Part shown: in pieces, positions 54,806 to 63,924 of the stretch
Position numbering within the stretch: position 1 is the first letter of the stretch
Layout: each line of letters starts with the position of its first letter
Assembly: GCF_045124755.1 (NCBI RefSeq)
Contig: NZ_JBGVMK010000120.1
Source: Succinimonas sp045124755
Lineage (GTDB): Bacteria > Pseudomonadota > Gammaproteobacteria > Enterobacterales > Succinivibrionaceae
Direction: 5' to 3' (one strand)
Length of the DNA stretch: 64,000 bases
Notes under the pieces: generated by a model
Database searches by the model: none
What the model saw: the letters and a program-made list of their open reading frames with translations, nothing else
Told to the model about the DNA's origin: nothing
Made by a program: the position numbers and the translations under genes

Positions 54806-55165
54806 ATGAAATTTGAAGATTTACCGATTGAACAGGTGGCGTTCATTACATATCAAGACTTAGATATTGTCATGGTTGATATGCTTCAGTCCGATATTAT
54901 GCCAGGTGGCATAAAGCCATTCTTTTTTGTCAGACTTAGAAAAGCTCTTCGTTATTTAGGGATAGATCCATCGTCAATTGCAGAACTTAATTTTAGCAAT
55001 TATCAAAAATATCATGATGAAATTTATAATATTTGCGATATTCTTTACCATAAGTATGACAAAGAAATAATTTCAATATACAATAATATTGAACTAAAAG
55101 TTTATTGCTACCACACCGATCTTATAGGAAATGGCATAGGAGAAATAATAGATTTAGATGATTAG
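54806..55165 (+). CDS. orphan protein, 119 aa, possibly a distant family member
   Basis: Starts MKFEDLPIEQVAFITYQDLD with AGGA 7 bases upstream. The middle segment RLRKALRYLGIDPSSIAELN is laid out like AVMKDCGFDTAPIENVDWNN of the island family, and IYNICDILYHKYDKE resembles the ICDEAEKIL helix. The end is an AT-rich tail (IGNGIGEIIDLDD). It could be a fourth intact, strongly diverged member. The gene ends 9 bases from the converging Sel1 gene. Confidence 0.62.
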   Translation: MKFEDLPIEQVAFITYQDLDIVMVDMLQSDIMPGGIKPFFFVRLRKALRYLGIDPSSIAELNFSNYQKYHDEIYNICDILYHKYDKEIISIYNNIELKVYCYHTDLIGNGIGEIIDLDD

Positions 55166-55174
55166 TTTTATGAT

Positions 55175-56407
55175 TTAAACACCCGGTTTTTTAACTTTCC
55201 CGAACAGCGTGCAGCCCTCGTCATTACCCAGCTCACAGGCTTTTTTATACAGTTCCCGGGCCTTCGCATCATCCTGCGGGAATCCGGTACCATGCTCGTG
55301 CATCTCTCCCGCCTTGTTGCAGGCCTCGGTATATCCAAGATGGCACCCTTTCTCAAAATATTCCCCCGCCTTCTGATAGTCCCGTTCCGCTCCTCGGCCT
55401 TCCAGCCAGTAATTTCCCGCGCTCATGCAAGGTTTTCCGCTCTTGACGACGTTCTTTAGGTCGCATGCCTTCTCAAAACATTCCCGGGCCTTCGCATCAT
55501 CCTGCGGAATACCGGTACCCCGCTCATAGTAAAGAGCAGCCATAACACAGCCGTCGATTTCTTTAAGAGAGCAGGCCTTCACATAATTCATAACAGCCTT
55601 TGCGCCATCTTTAGGAATGCCCGGCATGCCGTCATACATATTCCCGAGTCCCAGACACCCAAGTCCGTTATTGAGTTCGCAGGCTTTCTCCATAAGCCTG
55701 ATACTCGTGTCGTAATTCTGCTCCACGCCCCGGCCGTAGTAATAAAGAGATGAGAGATTGCCGCATCCGAGAGCAAAATCCATGCTGCATGCCCGGTCGT
55801 AAAAAGCACCGGCCTTTTTAAAATCCTGAGGTACATTAAGACCTTTCTCATATATGGTAGCGAGAGAGTTGCAGCCCTCCCCGGTTCCCAGGTTGCAGCC
55901 CTTTTCAAAGAGAATGAGCATCTTTTCATCAACCAGAGCGTCCTTCAAATCCATGGTGTAAAGATACCCCAGGTTCACGCACCCCATGCCGGAACCGAGA
56001 CGGCAGGCTTTGTTATTGAAGGTCTTGGCCTTGGGAAGATCCTGATATTCTTCATCCGTGAAGTAAATATCCCCGAGAGACATACAGGCCTCGGCATGCT
56101 GAAGCCGGCATCCCTGCTCCATATACGGAAGAGCCTTGGCCACATCCCGCCTGATCCTGGCATCACTCCAGTACAGACTCCCCAGTTTGTAGCAGCCCAG
56201 AGCATTTTCAAGGCGGCAGCTTTTCTCAAAAAATCTCTCCGCTTTCAGAAAATCCCCGCTGCTCTCGCATTTGCTGCCCTGTTCCGCGCAATCAGCTCCG
56301 TCGCCGCACTCCGGTTCCCCGGCAGAAGCAGAAGCGGCCCTCAGACAGAACATGACAATAGCCAAGGCCAGTACTGAAAGGCTTTTTGATACCGAAGAAC
56401 GTGGCAT
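55175..56407 (-). CDS. secreted cysteine-rich Sel1-repeat protein
   Basis: A 410-residue protein with a signal peptide (cleavage likely after ASASAG near residue 30). About ten Sel1-type repeats follow, many carrying a cysteine pair (for example CRLENALGCYKLGSLYW and CSMDFALGCGNLSSLYYYGR), like the disulfide-rich Hcp proteins of Helicobacter. It should fold in the periplasm or outside the cell and bind proteins or peptides. The ATG at 56407 has GGGAG at 7 bases. It borders the AT-rich island, converging with it. Confidence 0.87.
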   Translation of the reverse strand: MPRSSVSKSLSVLALAIVMFCLRAASASAGEPECGDGADCAEQGSKCESSGDFLKAERFFEKSCRLENALGCYKLGSLYWSDARIRRDVAKALPYMEQGCRLQHAEACMSLGDIYFTDEEYQDLPKAKTFNNKACRLGSGMGCVNLGYLYTMDLKDALVDEKMLILFEKGCNLGTGEGCNSLATIYEKGLNVPQDFKKAGAFYDRACSMDFALGCGNLSSLYYYGRGVEQNYDTSIRLMEKACELNNGLGCLGLGNMYDGMPGIPKDGAKAVMNYVKACSLKEIDGCVMAALYYERGTGIPQDDAKARECFEKACDLKNVVKSGKPCMSAGNYWLEGRGAERDYQKAGEYFEKGCHLGYTEACNKAGEMHEHGTGFPQDDAKARELYKKACELGNDEGCTLFGKVKKPGV

Positions 56408-56603
56408 TTTGAGACTCCCTGTCAACCTGATTAAAAGCTGCTCGCAAACTGCTTGTACCTGAAGATAATGATAACGCAGCTATCCTGAAATTACCGCTGC
56501 CCGCCTCATAATCGGCCACATAATCTGAAATCACGCACATCGCGCCGCAGCTTCTGCAGTCAGCCAGGATTAATGTCCTTTGCGGCCCTGAAGTCCAGTC
56601 CGT

Positions 56604-56844
56604 CTATTTCCCTCTGTCCCTCTTATCATCAATTTCCTTCCAGAGCTGTTTTAACATTTCTTCCCGAGCTTCCTGAACTCGCTCATCTTTGCTGTCATTC
56701 AGTGAAAGAGCAAGGGATGCCTGTCCCACAGGCGCCAGCAGTAAGTTTCCGGGGATCATAGCACCAAAGCTCTACCGCACATTGAACCTCCGCATTCAGC
56801 ATCCGGCACGCGGAGACCTTTTCCCAGGCCGCCACTAACCTCCA
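56604..56844 (-). pseudogene. remnant of a small gene, frameshifted
   Basis: Two overlapping frames look like protein. From 56844, without a start, one reads WRLVAAWEKVSACRMLNAEV through ELWCYDPRKLTAG. The other has an ATG at 56759 and reads LALSLNDSKDERVQEAREEM, ending in KEIDDKRDRGK at 56604. A one-base shift near 56725 would join them. It lies just downstream of the TraD-like gene on the same strand. The family is unknown. Confidence 0.4.
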
Positions 56845-56958
56845 TTAAGACACTCTGACCGTTAATTTGGCAATGCTGCCAGCCTTACTCCCAAGAACCC
56901 AAACGCGCTGCTGCGCTCTCTGAACAGTCAAGCAATTATGGCAGGCTGCCCATTATTA

Positions 56959-58848
56959 CTAAAACACCAAAGGGAGCTGCCCCTTGTAAACCGAAGCCCC
57001 GCCTACCCGGGCAATGAATTCCAGATCCGGAAGCTCCGACAGCATCTCCGCGGGGAACGAAGGCTCGCTCTGCTCCGTCACGGTTCTCACGGTATTGAGG
57101 TTCGGATCCGTCAGGCTGTCCGTGGAGCTCTGGGAGCTTTCAGATACACCCCGGTAGCGAATGCGCACGGCCGGCAGGGAGTCCGCTACATACTCCCGGG
57201 TTTCCCGGTCAATAACCCGGAGACTGATAAGATTGTTGACGTTGCCCAGTACCTGCATGGCCCGGGCGGAGGATCCCAGCCGGGATTCAAAGTCCGCCAC
57301 GGTCTGGGTGGCCATAGTGATGCGGAACTGCGCTCCCCGGCCCTTGTTAAGGAGCTGAATCAGCTGCTCATTTATAACCTCGGCGGTTTCGTCAATGAAG
57401 ATATTTACGGGGCGGAGGTTACTGCCGTAGTTGTAGCGGCTTCCCGCCACCGCGGCGAGATCCGCAAGAAGGAGGGAGCCCAATGAAGCGCCTACAATGG
57501 GATCCGTAAGGGAGTCCAGTCCGATGTAAACCACCCTTTCATGAGCGATCAGGCTCTCGAAGTCCCAGAGTTCCTCTCCCAGCCGTACCTTGTCAGACGG
57601 CGACAGGAGATTCCCCAGATCCCCCTGAGTCAGCATATCCAGCACCGGCAAAAGCGAGGCCACCATTTTGCCGTAATGAGCAGTGTCATGCTTGGCCAGA
57701 GCATAAAGGGCCTCCAGTTCTTCGCAGGGACTCCACTTTTTAACGACCCGAAGGTAAAACCCGTTGTATTCCGTAAGGAGCTTCCCCGGGATCTTGCTGG
57801 TAGCCCGGAGCAGGCGATCCCGTTCCTCCCGGAAGCGATCCGGGGTATGCCGGAGAAACCATTCCCGAAACCCCAGAAACGCCAGCTCCATCACCCGGGA
57901 ATCGGTATAGTAGCGTACCAGCTTCAGGGTAGGCCTTTTTCCGATAAGAATCAGTCCCCCGATAACAGTGTTCAAGGCAAGCTCGGCAAAGGCCCGGAAG
58001 GGATCAGCCCCGCCTCGGGCCGTGGGCACCAGGGCTGCCAGCCGGCTTGCCAGATCGCTTCTCCGGCTGAAATTGAACAAGGGATTAATGCTGATGCTCT
58101 TTTCCGGAAACCCCGGATGAAAAAACTTGAACTTCCGGGGATCGATGGTTTTTGCCGCGGATCTGGTATGGGAGGACAGATCCTGATCTCCCTTGGGATC
58201 CAGAATGATGACGCACTCGCCCCGCATCACCGCCTGAGCGATAAGGAGATCAAAGAGCCTGGTTTTGCCGGCTCCTGTAGTACCGGTAATAAGCACATGA
58301 CCGGCCACAAAGTTAAGGGGAATATAGAGAGCCCGGGGCCGGCCGATGCCATGGATAAAGCGGGAACCCCGCACGGCGGGATCCCTTTTAAAAAGCTGCC
58401 CCTTCCATGAGCTTTCCAGAAGATCCCGGAGTCTTTGGGCTTCCCTTTTGCGCCAGAGAAAGCCGTTTCCCAGATACAGCATGTCCGGCTTCATGAGGTC
58501 CGGGAGCCTGCTAAGCTCCAGTTTCTGAAAGCCGCCTCCCGCAAACCCGGCCATCCGTTCCTTAAGCTCCCGATCCCGGCGGATTCTGTCCAGAAGAAGA
58601 GCCAGCAGAATGCAGGCTGCCATAAAAGTCGCCGGAGAGGTTACAGAGCCCGGCCCCGGCAGAGCGTAAAGAGCCAGAAGCGCCAAGGATCCGGAAAGGG
58701 CTCTTACGCGATAACGGGATAACAGGAGATGACGGTTTTCCGGAGCGGACTGGGATACAACGCTGCCCCCGGCAGATGCTGCGGGAACTGGAGGATGCAA
58801 AGCCGCGCTCACTAATGGCGGGTTTTGCAGGTTTTCGGGGTTACTCAT
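56959..58848 (-). CDS. traD: conjugative coupling protein, TraD-like (VirD4/TraG class)
   Basis: A 629-residue type IV coupling ATPase, which links the relaxosome to the mating channel. Two membrane helices lie at about residues 51-66 and 72-89; Walker A is GTTGAGKTRLFD (188-199); ECVIILDPKGDQDLSSH follows; Walker B is NIFIDETAEV; and the later RITMATQTVADF is the sensor motif. It resembles TraD of MOBH elements such as SXT/R391 and PFGI-1. The ATG at 58848 is preferred to one 25 codons upstream, though the ribosome-binding site is weak. It follows the relaxase gene closely, as in those elements. Confidence 0.9.
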   Translation of the reverse strand: MSNPENLQNPPLVSAALHPPVPAASAGGSVVSQSAPENRHLLLSRYRVRALSGSLALLALYALPGPGSVTSPATFMAACILLALLLDRIRRDRELKERMAGFAGGGFQKLELSRLPDLMKPDMLYLGNGFLWRKREAQRLRDLLESSWKGQLFKRDPAVRGSRFIHGIGRPRALYIPLNFVAGHVLITGTTGAGKTRLFDLLIAQAVMRGECVIILDPKGDQDLSSHTRSAAKTIDPRKFKFFHPGFPEKSISINPLFNFSRRSDLASRLAALVPTARGGADPFRAFAELALNTVIGGLILIGKRPTLKLVRYYTDSRVMELAFLGFREWFLRHTPDRFREERDRLLRATSKIPGKLLTEYNGFYLRVVKKWSPCEELEALYALAKHDTAHYGKMVASLLPVLDMLTQGDLGNLLSPSDKVRLGEELWDFESLIAHERVVYIGLDSLTDPIVGASLGSLLLADLAAVAGSRYNYGSNLRPVNIFIDETAEVINEQLIQLLNKGRGAQFRITMATQTVADFESRLGSSARAMQVLGNVNNLISLRVIDRETREYVADSLPAVRIRYRGVSESSQSSTDSLTDPNLNTVRTVTEQSEPSFPAEMLSELPDLEFIARVGGASVYKGQLPLVF

Positions 58849-58943
58849 AGTGTTTTCTCTCATTAATTCCGCCATATGACCAGAATGACCAGGATGACCG
58901 GGAGCTTCGGGATTCCGTGGCATGATAAAGAACCGGTGTCCCG

Positions 58944-61900
58944 CTAAACATAGTAAATGGCTCCGCTTTTATCGCCGCTTTTGGCATTTTGCGACACGGC
59001 TTCGGACATTTTGATAAACTGCCCGCTGGCATTCCGGGGCCGGGGCGGGGTATGCTTTTCCCGCAGGGGATTAAGAGCCCAGTCATCATCCCCGCCGGAG
59101 GAGAAGGAGCTTCCGGAAGCACTGTCTGCATCCTCCCCGAAAGGCGGGATCATCCCCTCTGCCATGCTCTCACTCAAATCTTCCGGCTCCTTTTTAGCTT
59201 TGGAGACTTTTCCGGAAGAGGCGGTTTTCCGTTTGTTTTCTTCCTTGGAGGAGGAGCGTGAAGCGGGTTTCTTAGCAGCGCTTTCATTCCGGGGCGCCTT
59301 TACCGCAGGTTTGGGATCCTCCCGGGGCTTTTCCGGCGGCGCGGAAGAGGGAGATGACGGAGCGGCGGATAATGAGGCGGAACCGGATGAAGTTACAGCT
59401 GAAGCGTCATTCATCTCAGGATACTTATCCTGATTAACGGTGTTATTTTGCCGCGGCAGCTCCGCAGAAACGCCTGATGCCGCGCCTGATTCCCCGGGGA
59501 AGTGATTGTCAGGAATGCTGCTTTCCTGCGTCCCCCTGTCCGGCAAAGGTCTGATGTCACCGGAAGATCCTTCGTTATCCCATAGGGGTTCGCGAGGAGT
59601 CCCGGATTTTCCGGAAGCTTCCGGGCCGGAATCAGCCTGAGATGCTGCCGGGATATCTGTCATCCCCCTGAGATCGCCCGGTTGTCCCAAAGGCTGCCGG
59701 CTGAGAGTTGCATTGACCCTGGCATTAGTGTTACCGGAGTTTTCCGGCAAAGGCGACCGGTACGGCTCTTTTCTGCGGGCAACCGATCCTCTCAGGATCT
59801 CCTCCAGGGCTTTTCCGAAGCTTTGGGAATCAACATCACCGGAGTTCCTGGTCACCCGCCGGAAAAGAGCTTCTCTTTCCCCTGATTCACTGCCGCCGTA
59901 TTCTCCGGTACGATCTTCTCTTACAAAGCCTTCCCGAAAGGGCTTCCCCATAACAACCCCGGACTCGGTTTTTCCGGAAAACGAGTTCAGAAGTCCCCCG
60001 GCAAAGGGTTTCCCGGTAAGAGGCCGCCGGGATCCCGGGGCGGAAGCTTCAGGGGCCGGTTCCTCCGGAATCCGGGCATTCCGGAGGGAGAAAACGCCCT
60101 CCTGTATCCCCGGTGTTTTCGGGATATCATTATCCGGAGACAGTATACGGGATAAGTTTTCCCGGGAGCTTTCCGTTAATGCCGCGCTTTCTGAAGTAAT
60201 TTGTGTCGCGCCCGGTACGGGATTTTGGCCTTCTCCCGGAGATCCGGTCATCTCACCAGTCCCGGCATTCCTTTGCCCGTTCTCTGCCAGCATGGCCTGA
60301 AGCTCCTCCAGGGTATAGTCCCGGGAACTGTCTTCCCGCTTAAGCCGCAGCAGCAGATCCCGGATCTCGGGAGCAACGCCGGGAAGAGAGCACGGGATCA
60401 TCAGATTCTGACAGAAGAACTCCGGGCTTGCGAGCTCAAGTCCCAGCATGAGCCGCAGCCGGCCGTTGTCATTAAGGGCCAGCGGGGTCAGAGGTTCCCC
60501 TTCCTCCGGTCTCCAGGCCCGGGCCAGCCCCAGAAGGATCAGCTTTTCTGCCAGATCCCGGAGATCCCGGATCTGAAGGTTAATGCCGAGATCATTCCCG
60601 GAACGCAAAAGATCCCAGAAGCGATCCGGAGTAATGACAAGATAGATGCGCTGGTCAATATGATAGAGATAGCTCCCGGGGGCATTAAAGGGCGCCGGGG
60701 TCTCCCGAATGCGGTTTTGCAAAAGGGACAGGAGACGGATCAGGGCATGGGGCTTTCGGGAGAACCTGTTAAGAGCGTTTCCCGTACCCCGGAGATCCGC
60801 TTCCACGCTCCCGCTGTCCGCCTTTTTGATAATGCTGAAAAACGGGGATCCGGCATTGCCGTAAAGAGCGTCAAAGAGATCAGCGTAAACAGCAGGATCT
60901 GACATCAGCGCGGTCAGGAGAGCCGGCGGAATAATGCGGCCCGCCAGAAGCGGAGTCAGGTTTTCATGGGTCTTGCCCCGTCTGGGACGGTAGCGGAAAT
61001 AATAAAACCGGCTCCCTTCGCGTTCAAGAAAACCCCGGAGGCTTTCTCCCACCGGAGACCACGCATCTCCTTTCTCAGTAATTACCTCCATATCCGAAAA
61101 TGCCTTTCCCGCATCATGAAGAAGCCCTCCGGTGTAAACAGCCAGAGCATAAAGCGCGGCTTTCCGGCGGCGCTTTTCCGGTTCATCCCCCAATGTCATC
61201 ACATCCCGCTTAAGATAGCTGAGAGTGAGAGCTGCGGTTTCCAGACTGTGCCGGAAGAGTCCCCCGGGCTCGCAGTGGTGATAGCATTCCGAGGCCGGAA
61301 GGGCATCCATGTATGCCAGAGTGTTCTCAAGCAAGGGGAACACCATTTCCTGAAACTCCTCCGGGGTAAGAGGAAGATGCTCCCGAGCTTCCTCGATAAG
61401 GGGCGCGAGATTCCTGAAGTACTCATCCTGAGGCTTTAGCTCCAGTCTCCCGGAATACTCCGAGGCATCTTCGGGCATAGATGAGATGCCGGACAAAGAC
61501 CGGGAACCTGCGGGCAGAGAGCCGGAAACAGCTTGAGAATCGGACGCTGTCTTATCCTGCGCGGCTGCGACTATCCCGGAAGAACTGCCCTCCCGGTTTT
61601 CCGCAAGATAATCCTCAAAGGAACAGAAGGGATCCCCGGAAAAACTGAAAGAATGAGAGGATGGCACTGATCTTGCCCCGTTATTCCCGGGGAAATCGGC
61701 CGGGGAATCCGGGAAATGCCCGGAGTTTCTATGCCTGTCCCCCGCAAAGTCCTCGCGCCTGTCATTATCAGGCATAAAGGCTTCCGGGGCATAATCCTGA
61801 AGAAAATCGTCTATGCTGTAACCATCCTGGCTGCCATCATCAGAGCTGTAATCACCTCCGCCTGAAAAATCAAATCCGGAGAGCGGCAGATCAAGAAAAG

Positions 61901-62465
61901 GTTCGCCGGGATCGGCTTCATAACAGTCTCCGCCGGAGTACTCCGGATCCCCGCCCGGCATTCCCGGATAAAGGATTCCGGCATCCGGAGAATCCGGATA
62001 TCCGAAATTCCCGCCGTCATCTGCAAAGAGCTCCTCCCCGCAGGTAAAATTCCCGCTCTTTGGCCCTCTCCGGGGCTTTTTGCGGGTAAAGGAAGCGGCA
62101 TTAAAAGGCTTTCCGGATTTTCCGGGAAACCTGCGGGGAGATTCAAGAGAGGCATCATACGGGGATCGGGAATGCTTTTGGGATAACATCCCTGTCCTGC
62201 CGCCAGAGAACAGCTGATAAGGAGCTTGAGAAGACCGGGTATTCTGAGCGCTCCGGAAATGCCTGTTACTCTTCCCGGTGCCGCTGCTCCCTGAGCCTTT
62301 TGCTTTACCTTTGGTTCTGTCCCGAAGCTGCCGTGATTGTTCACGGGATCCCGCAGCCTTATGACCGGCTTTGCCCTCCGGGGGCGGCAGAGATCCTGGA
62401 ACCTTGCCGGCATCTCTCCCATATCCGGAAACAGCTCTTATAATACTCTCTATGAAATTCATCAC
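58944..62465 (-). CDS. traI: MOBH-type relaxase, TraI-like, with long low-complexity arms
   Basis: A 1173-residue protein. The central part (about 370-700) has the TraI_2/MOBH pattern: YHHCEPGGLFRHSLETAALT near residue 397 and YTGGLLHDAGKAFSDM near 450, the HD-type metal site of this relaxase class, followed by RPRRGKTHENLTPLLAG. The first 350 residues and residues 730-1100 are rich in Gly, Ser, Pro and Asp without known domains, making it larger than many MOBH relaxases. It should nick the transfer origin and pilot DNA. The start is GTG 62465 or ATG 62462, with AGGAG upstream. Confidence 0.88.
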   Translation of the reverse strand: MMNFIESIIRAVSGYGRDAGKVPGSLPPPEGKAGHKAAGSREQSRQLRDRTKGKAKGSGSSGTGKSNRHFRSAQNTRSSQAPYQLFSGGRTGMLSQKHSRSPYDASLESPRRFPGKSGKPFNAASFTRKKPRRGPKSGNFTCGEELFADDGGNFGYPDSPDAGILYPGMPGGDPEYSGGDCYEADPGEPFLDLPLSGFDFSGGGDYSSDDGSQDGYSIDDFLQDYAPEAFMPDNDRREDFAGDRHRNSGHFPDSPADFPGNNGARSVPSSHSFSFSGDPFCSFEDYLAENREGSSSGIVAAAQDKTASDSQAVSGSLPAGSRSLSGISSMPEDASEYSGRLELKPQDEYFRNLAPLIEEAREHLPLTPEEFQEMVFPLLENTLAYMDALPASECYHHCEPGGLFRHSLETAALTLSYLKRDVMTLGDEPEKRRRKAALYALAVYTGGLLHDAGKAFSDMEVITEKGDAWSPVGESLRGFLEREGSRFYYFRYRPRRGKTHENLTPLLAGRIIPPALLTALMSDPAVYADLFDALYGNAGSPFFSIIKKADSGSVEADLRGTGNALNRFSRKPHALIRLLSLLQNRIRETPAPFNAPGSYLYHIDQRIYLVITPDRFWDLLRSGNDLGINLQIRDLRDLAEKLILLGLARAWRPEEGEPLTPLALNDNGRLRLMLGLELASPEFFCQNLMIPCSLPGVAPEIRDLLLRLKREDSSRDYTLEELQAMLAENGQRNAGTGEMTGSPGEGQNPVPGATQITSESAALTESSRENLSRILSPDNDIPKTPGIQEGVFSLRNARIPEEPAPEASAPGSRRPLTGKPFAGGLLNSFSGKTESGVVMGKPFREGFVREDRTGEYGGSESGEREALFRRVTRNSGDVDSQSFGKALEEILRGSVARRKEPYRSPLPENSGNTNARVNATLSRQPLGQPGDLRGMTDIPAASQADSGPEASGKSGTPREPLWDNEGSSGDIRPLPDRGTQESSIPDNHFPGESGAASGVSAELPRQNNTVNQDKYPEMNDASAVTSSGSASLSAAPSSPSSAPPEKPREDPKPAVKAPRNESAAKKPASRSSSKEENKRKTASSGKVSKAKKEPEDLSESMAEGMIPPFGEDADSASGSSFSSGGDDDWALNPLREKHTPPRPRNASGQFIKMSEAVSQNAKSGDKSGAIYYV

Positions 62466-62719
62466 GGCATTCTTCTCCTGATCCTGCCCCGGCCTCGTAA
62501 CCGGGCTAAATTCCCTGCGCAGTATCAGGATAATAACCGCATTTCAGATTCAGGCTGCAAAATAAGCCTTAGCGGCAGGCTGCGTGCCTTTGAGCAAAAG
62601 GGCTGAGATGCTCTTTGATGAGATGATGAGGTAACGTCATGGGAGATAAAAGCAAATGCGACGGGGTATGAGTAAATGCTGGCTGAAACTCAATTGTATT
62701 CGCCCGACCGGCCGGACAC

Positions 62720-63877
62720 TCAATTTTTCGCCACACAATTATTAAGTTCATCGTCAGACAGGAAAAGGTTGTACAGCATCTTTTCAAAAATGCGGTTTGC
62801 TATTCTGACAATATTATGGTCGTTTCTGATAAGTCCGTGCATCTGCATCTTAACAATGGCAGACTGCTGGGCATTGTAAGTAAGTTTGGTTCCCTCCATC
62901 AGGATACGGCGAATGGCAGCCTTCAATTCGGGATAGCTGTTCAGTTTTTCGGTAAGAGAGTAAAACAGAGTATTATTCTCCGAAAGTAGCAAGCTGACAG
63001 CTCGATTAATCCCTTTGCCTGTCCAGGCTTCCGCCGGGTTCATGGTCTTGGTGACTTCCTCATCCGCTAACTGGCAAATCCTGCTTGCCAGGAAGGGGTA
63101 GCCGCTGGTGTATTCCCGGATAGTTTTGGCAATTGCTTCCGTATCCATTCCGGTGTGATGCTCCTCCTCATACTCATTGAGCATTCCTCTGATACCGTCT
63201 TCTGACAGACTCATGTCGACAGTGAAATCCGCATCAATGTTCCACTGGCTGTTTTCTTTAATGTCGTCCTGAGGGTTTAGATGCCTGACATCAGTAACAC
63301 CGGCAAGAATTACAGACTGGAAGGTACGGTAGTTCGCATTAGTTTCACGCTTAATATAACCGGATCTCAGTTTTCCCAGGAAATCCCAGAAAACCTGATG
63401 GTTTGCTGCCGTATCCGCCTCATCAATTATCATTACCACGGGCTTGGCGTTCTCTTTGCACCAGCGGTCAAAAATTCTGAAGATATCATTCAGTTTCGCC
63501 TTCTCTCCTGTGCCGGCAAGCTTCTGAAACCTGTCATAGCATGCATCGGGAACGGGAATCTCCATGCTGTCACTGGTATCGCAAAGGAGCTGCGCCAGTC
63601 CTTTCGTAAACTCGCTTTCATTCGCAAAATCAGCGCTGGTTACATCCTGAAAATCAATGCTGATGACATCATACTGGTCAGCTAATGTCTGAGTGAGAGC
63701 CGTCAGAGTCGTTGTCTTCCCGTACTGTCTTGGCCGGCTGATCGTAAAATACTTCCCATCGTCAACCAGCTTTTTTATTTCCTGCGCTTTCTCGGAGATA
63801 TCTGCCATATAATGCTTTGAAGGGATGCATATACCCGTGGTATTGAATTTTTCATCTGATATTTCGGCATGTTCCAT
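62720..63877 (-). CDS. AAA-ATPase-like protein lacking its C-terminal nuclease domain
   Basis: A 385-residue protein of the AAA-ATPase_like family. The P-loop is TISRPRQYGKTTTLTALTQT, Walker B KPVVMIIDEADTAAN, and SVILAGVTDVRHLN follows. Relatives usually have about 520-570 residues and a C-terminal PD-(D/E)XK segment after NRIFEKMLYNLFLSDDEL; here the protein ends CVAKN just after that point. It is either truncated or a short natural form. A good AGGGTAAA precedes the ATG. Its role is unknown; it lies upstream of the TraI-like gene on the same strand. Confidence 0.78.
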   Translation of the reverse strand: MEHAEISDEKFNTTGICIPSKHYMADISEKAQEIKKLVDDGKYFTISRPRQYGKTTTLTALTQTLADQYDVISIDFQDVTSADFANESEFTKGLAQLLCDTSDSMEIPVPDACYDRFQKLAGTGEKAKLNDIFRIFDRWCKENAKPVVMIIDEADTAANHQVFWDFLGKLRSGYIKRETNANYRTFQSVILAGVTDVRHLNPQDDIKENSQWNIDADFTVDMSLSEDGIRGMLNEYEEEHHTGMDTEAIAKTIREYTSGYPFLASRICQLADEEVTKTMNPAEAWTGKGINRAVSLLLSENNTLFYSLTEKLNSYPELKAAIRRILMEGTKLTYNAQQSAIVKMQMHGLIRNDHNIVRIANRIFEKMLYNLFLSDDELNNCVAKN

Positions 63878-63924
63878 TTTACCCTATGTGTAGTTTAATG
63901 GCTAAAAACCTGAATTTTGAGAAT

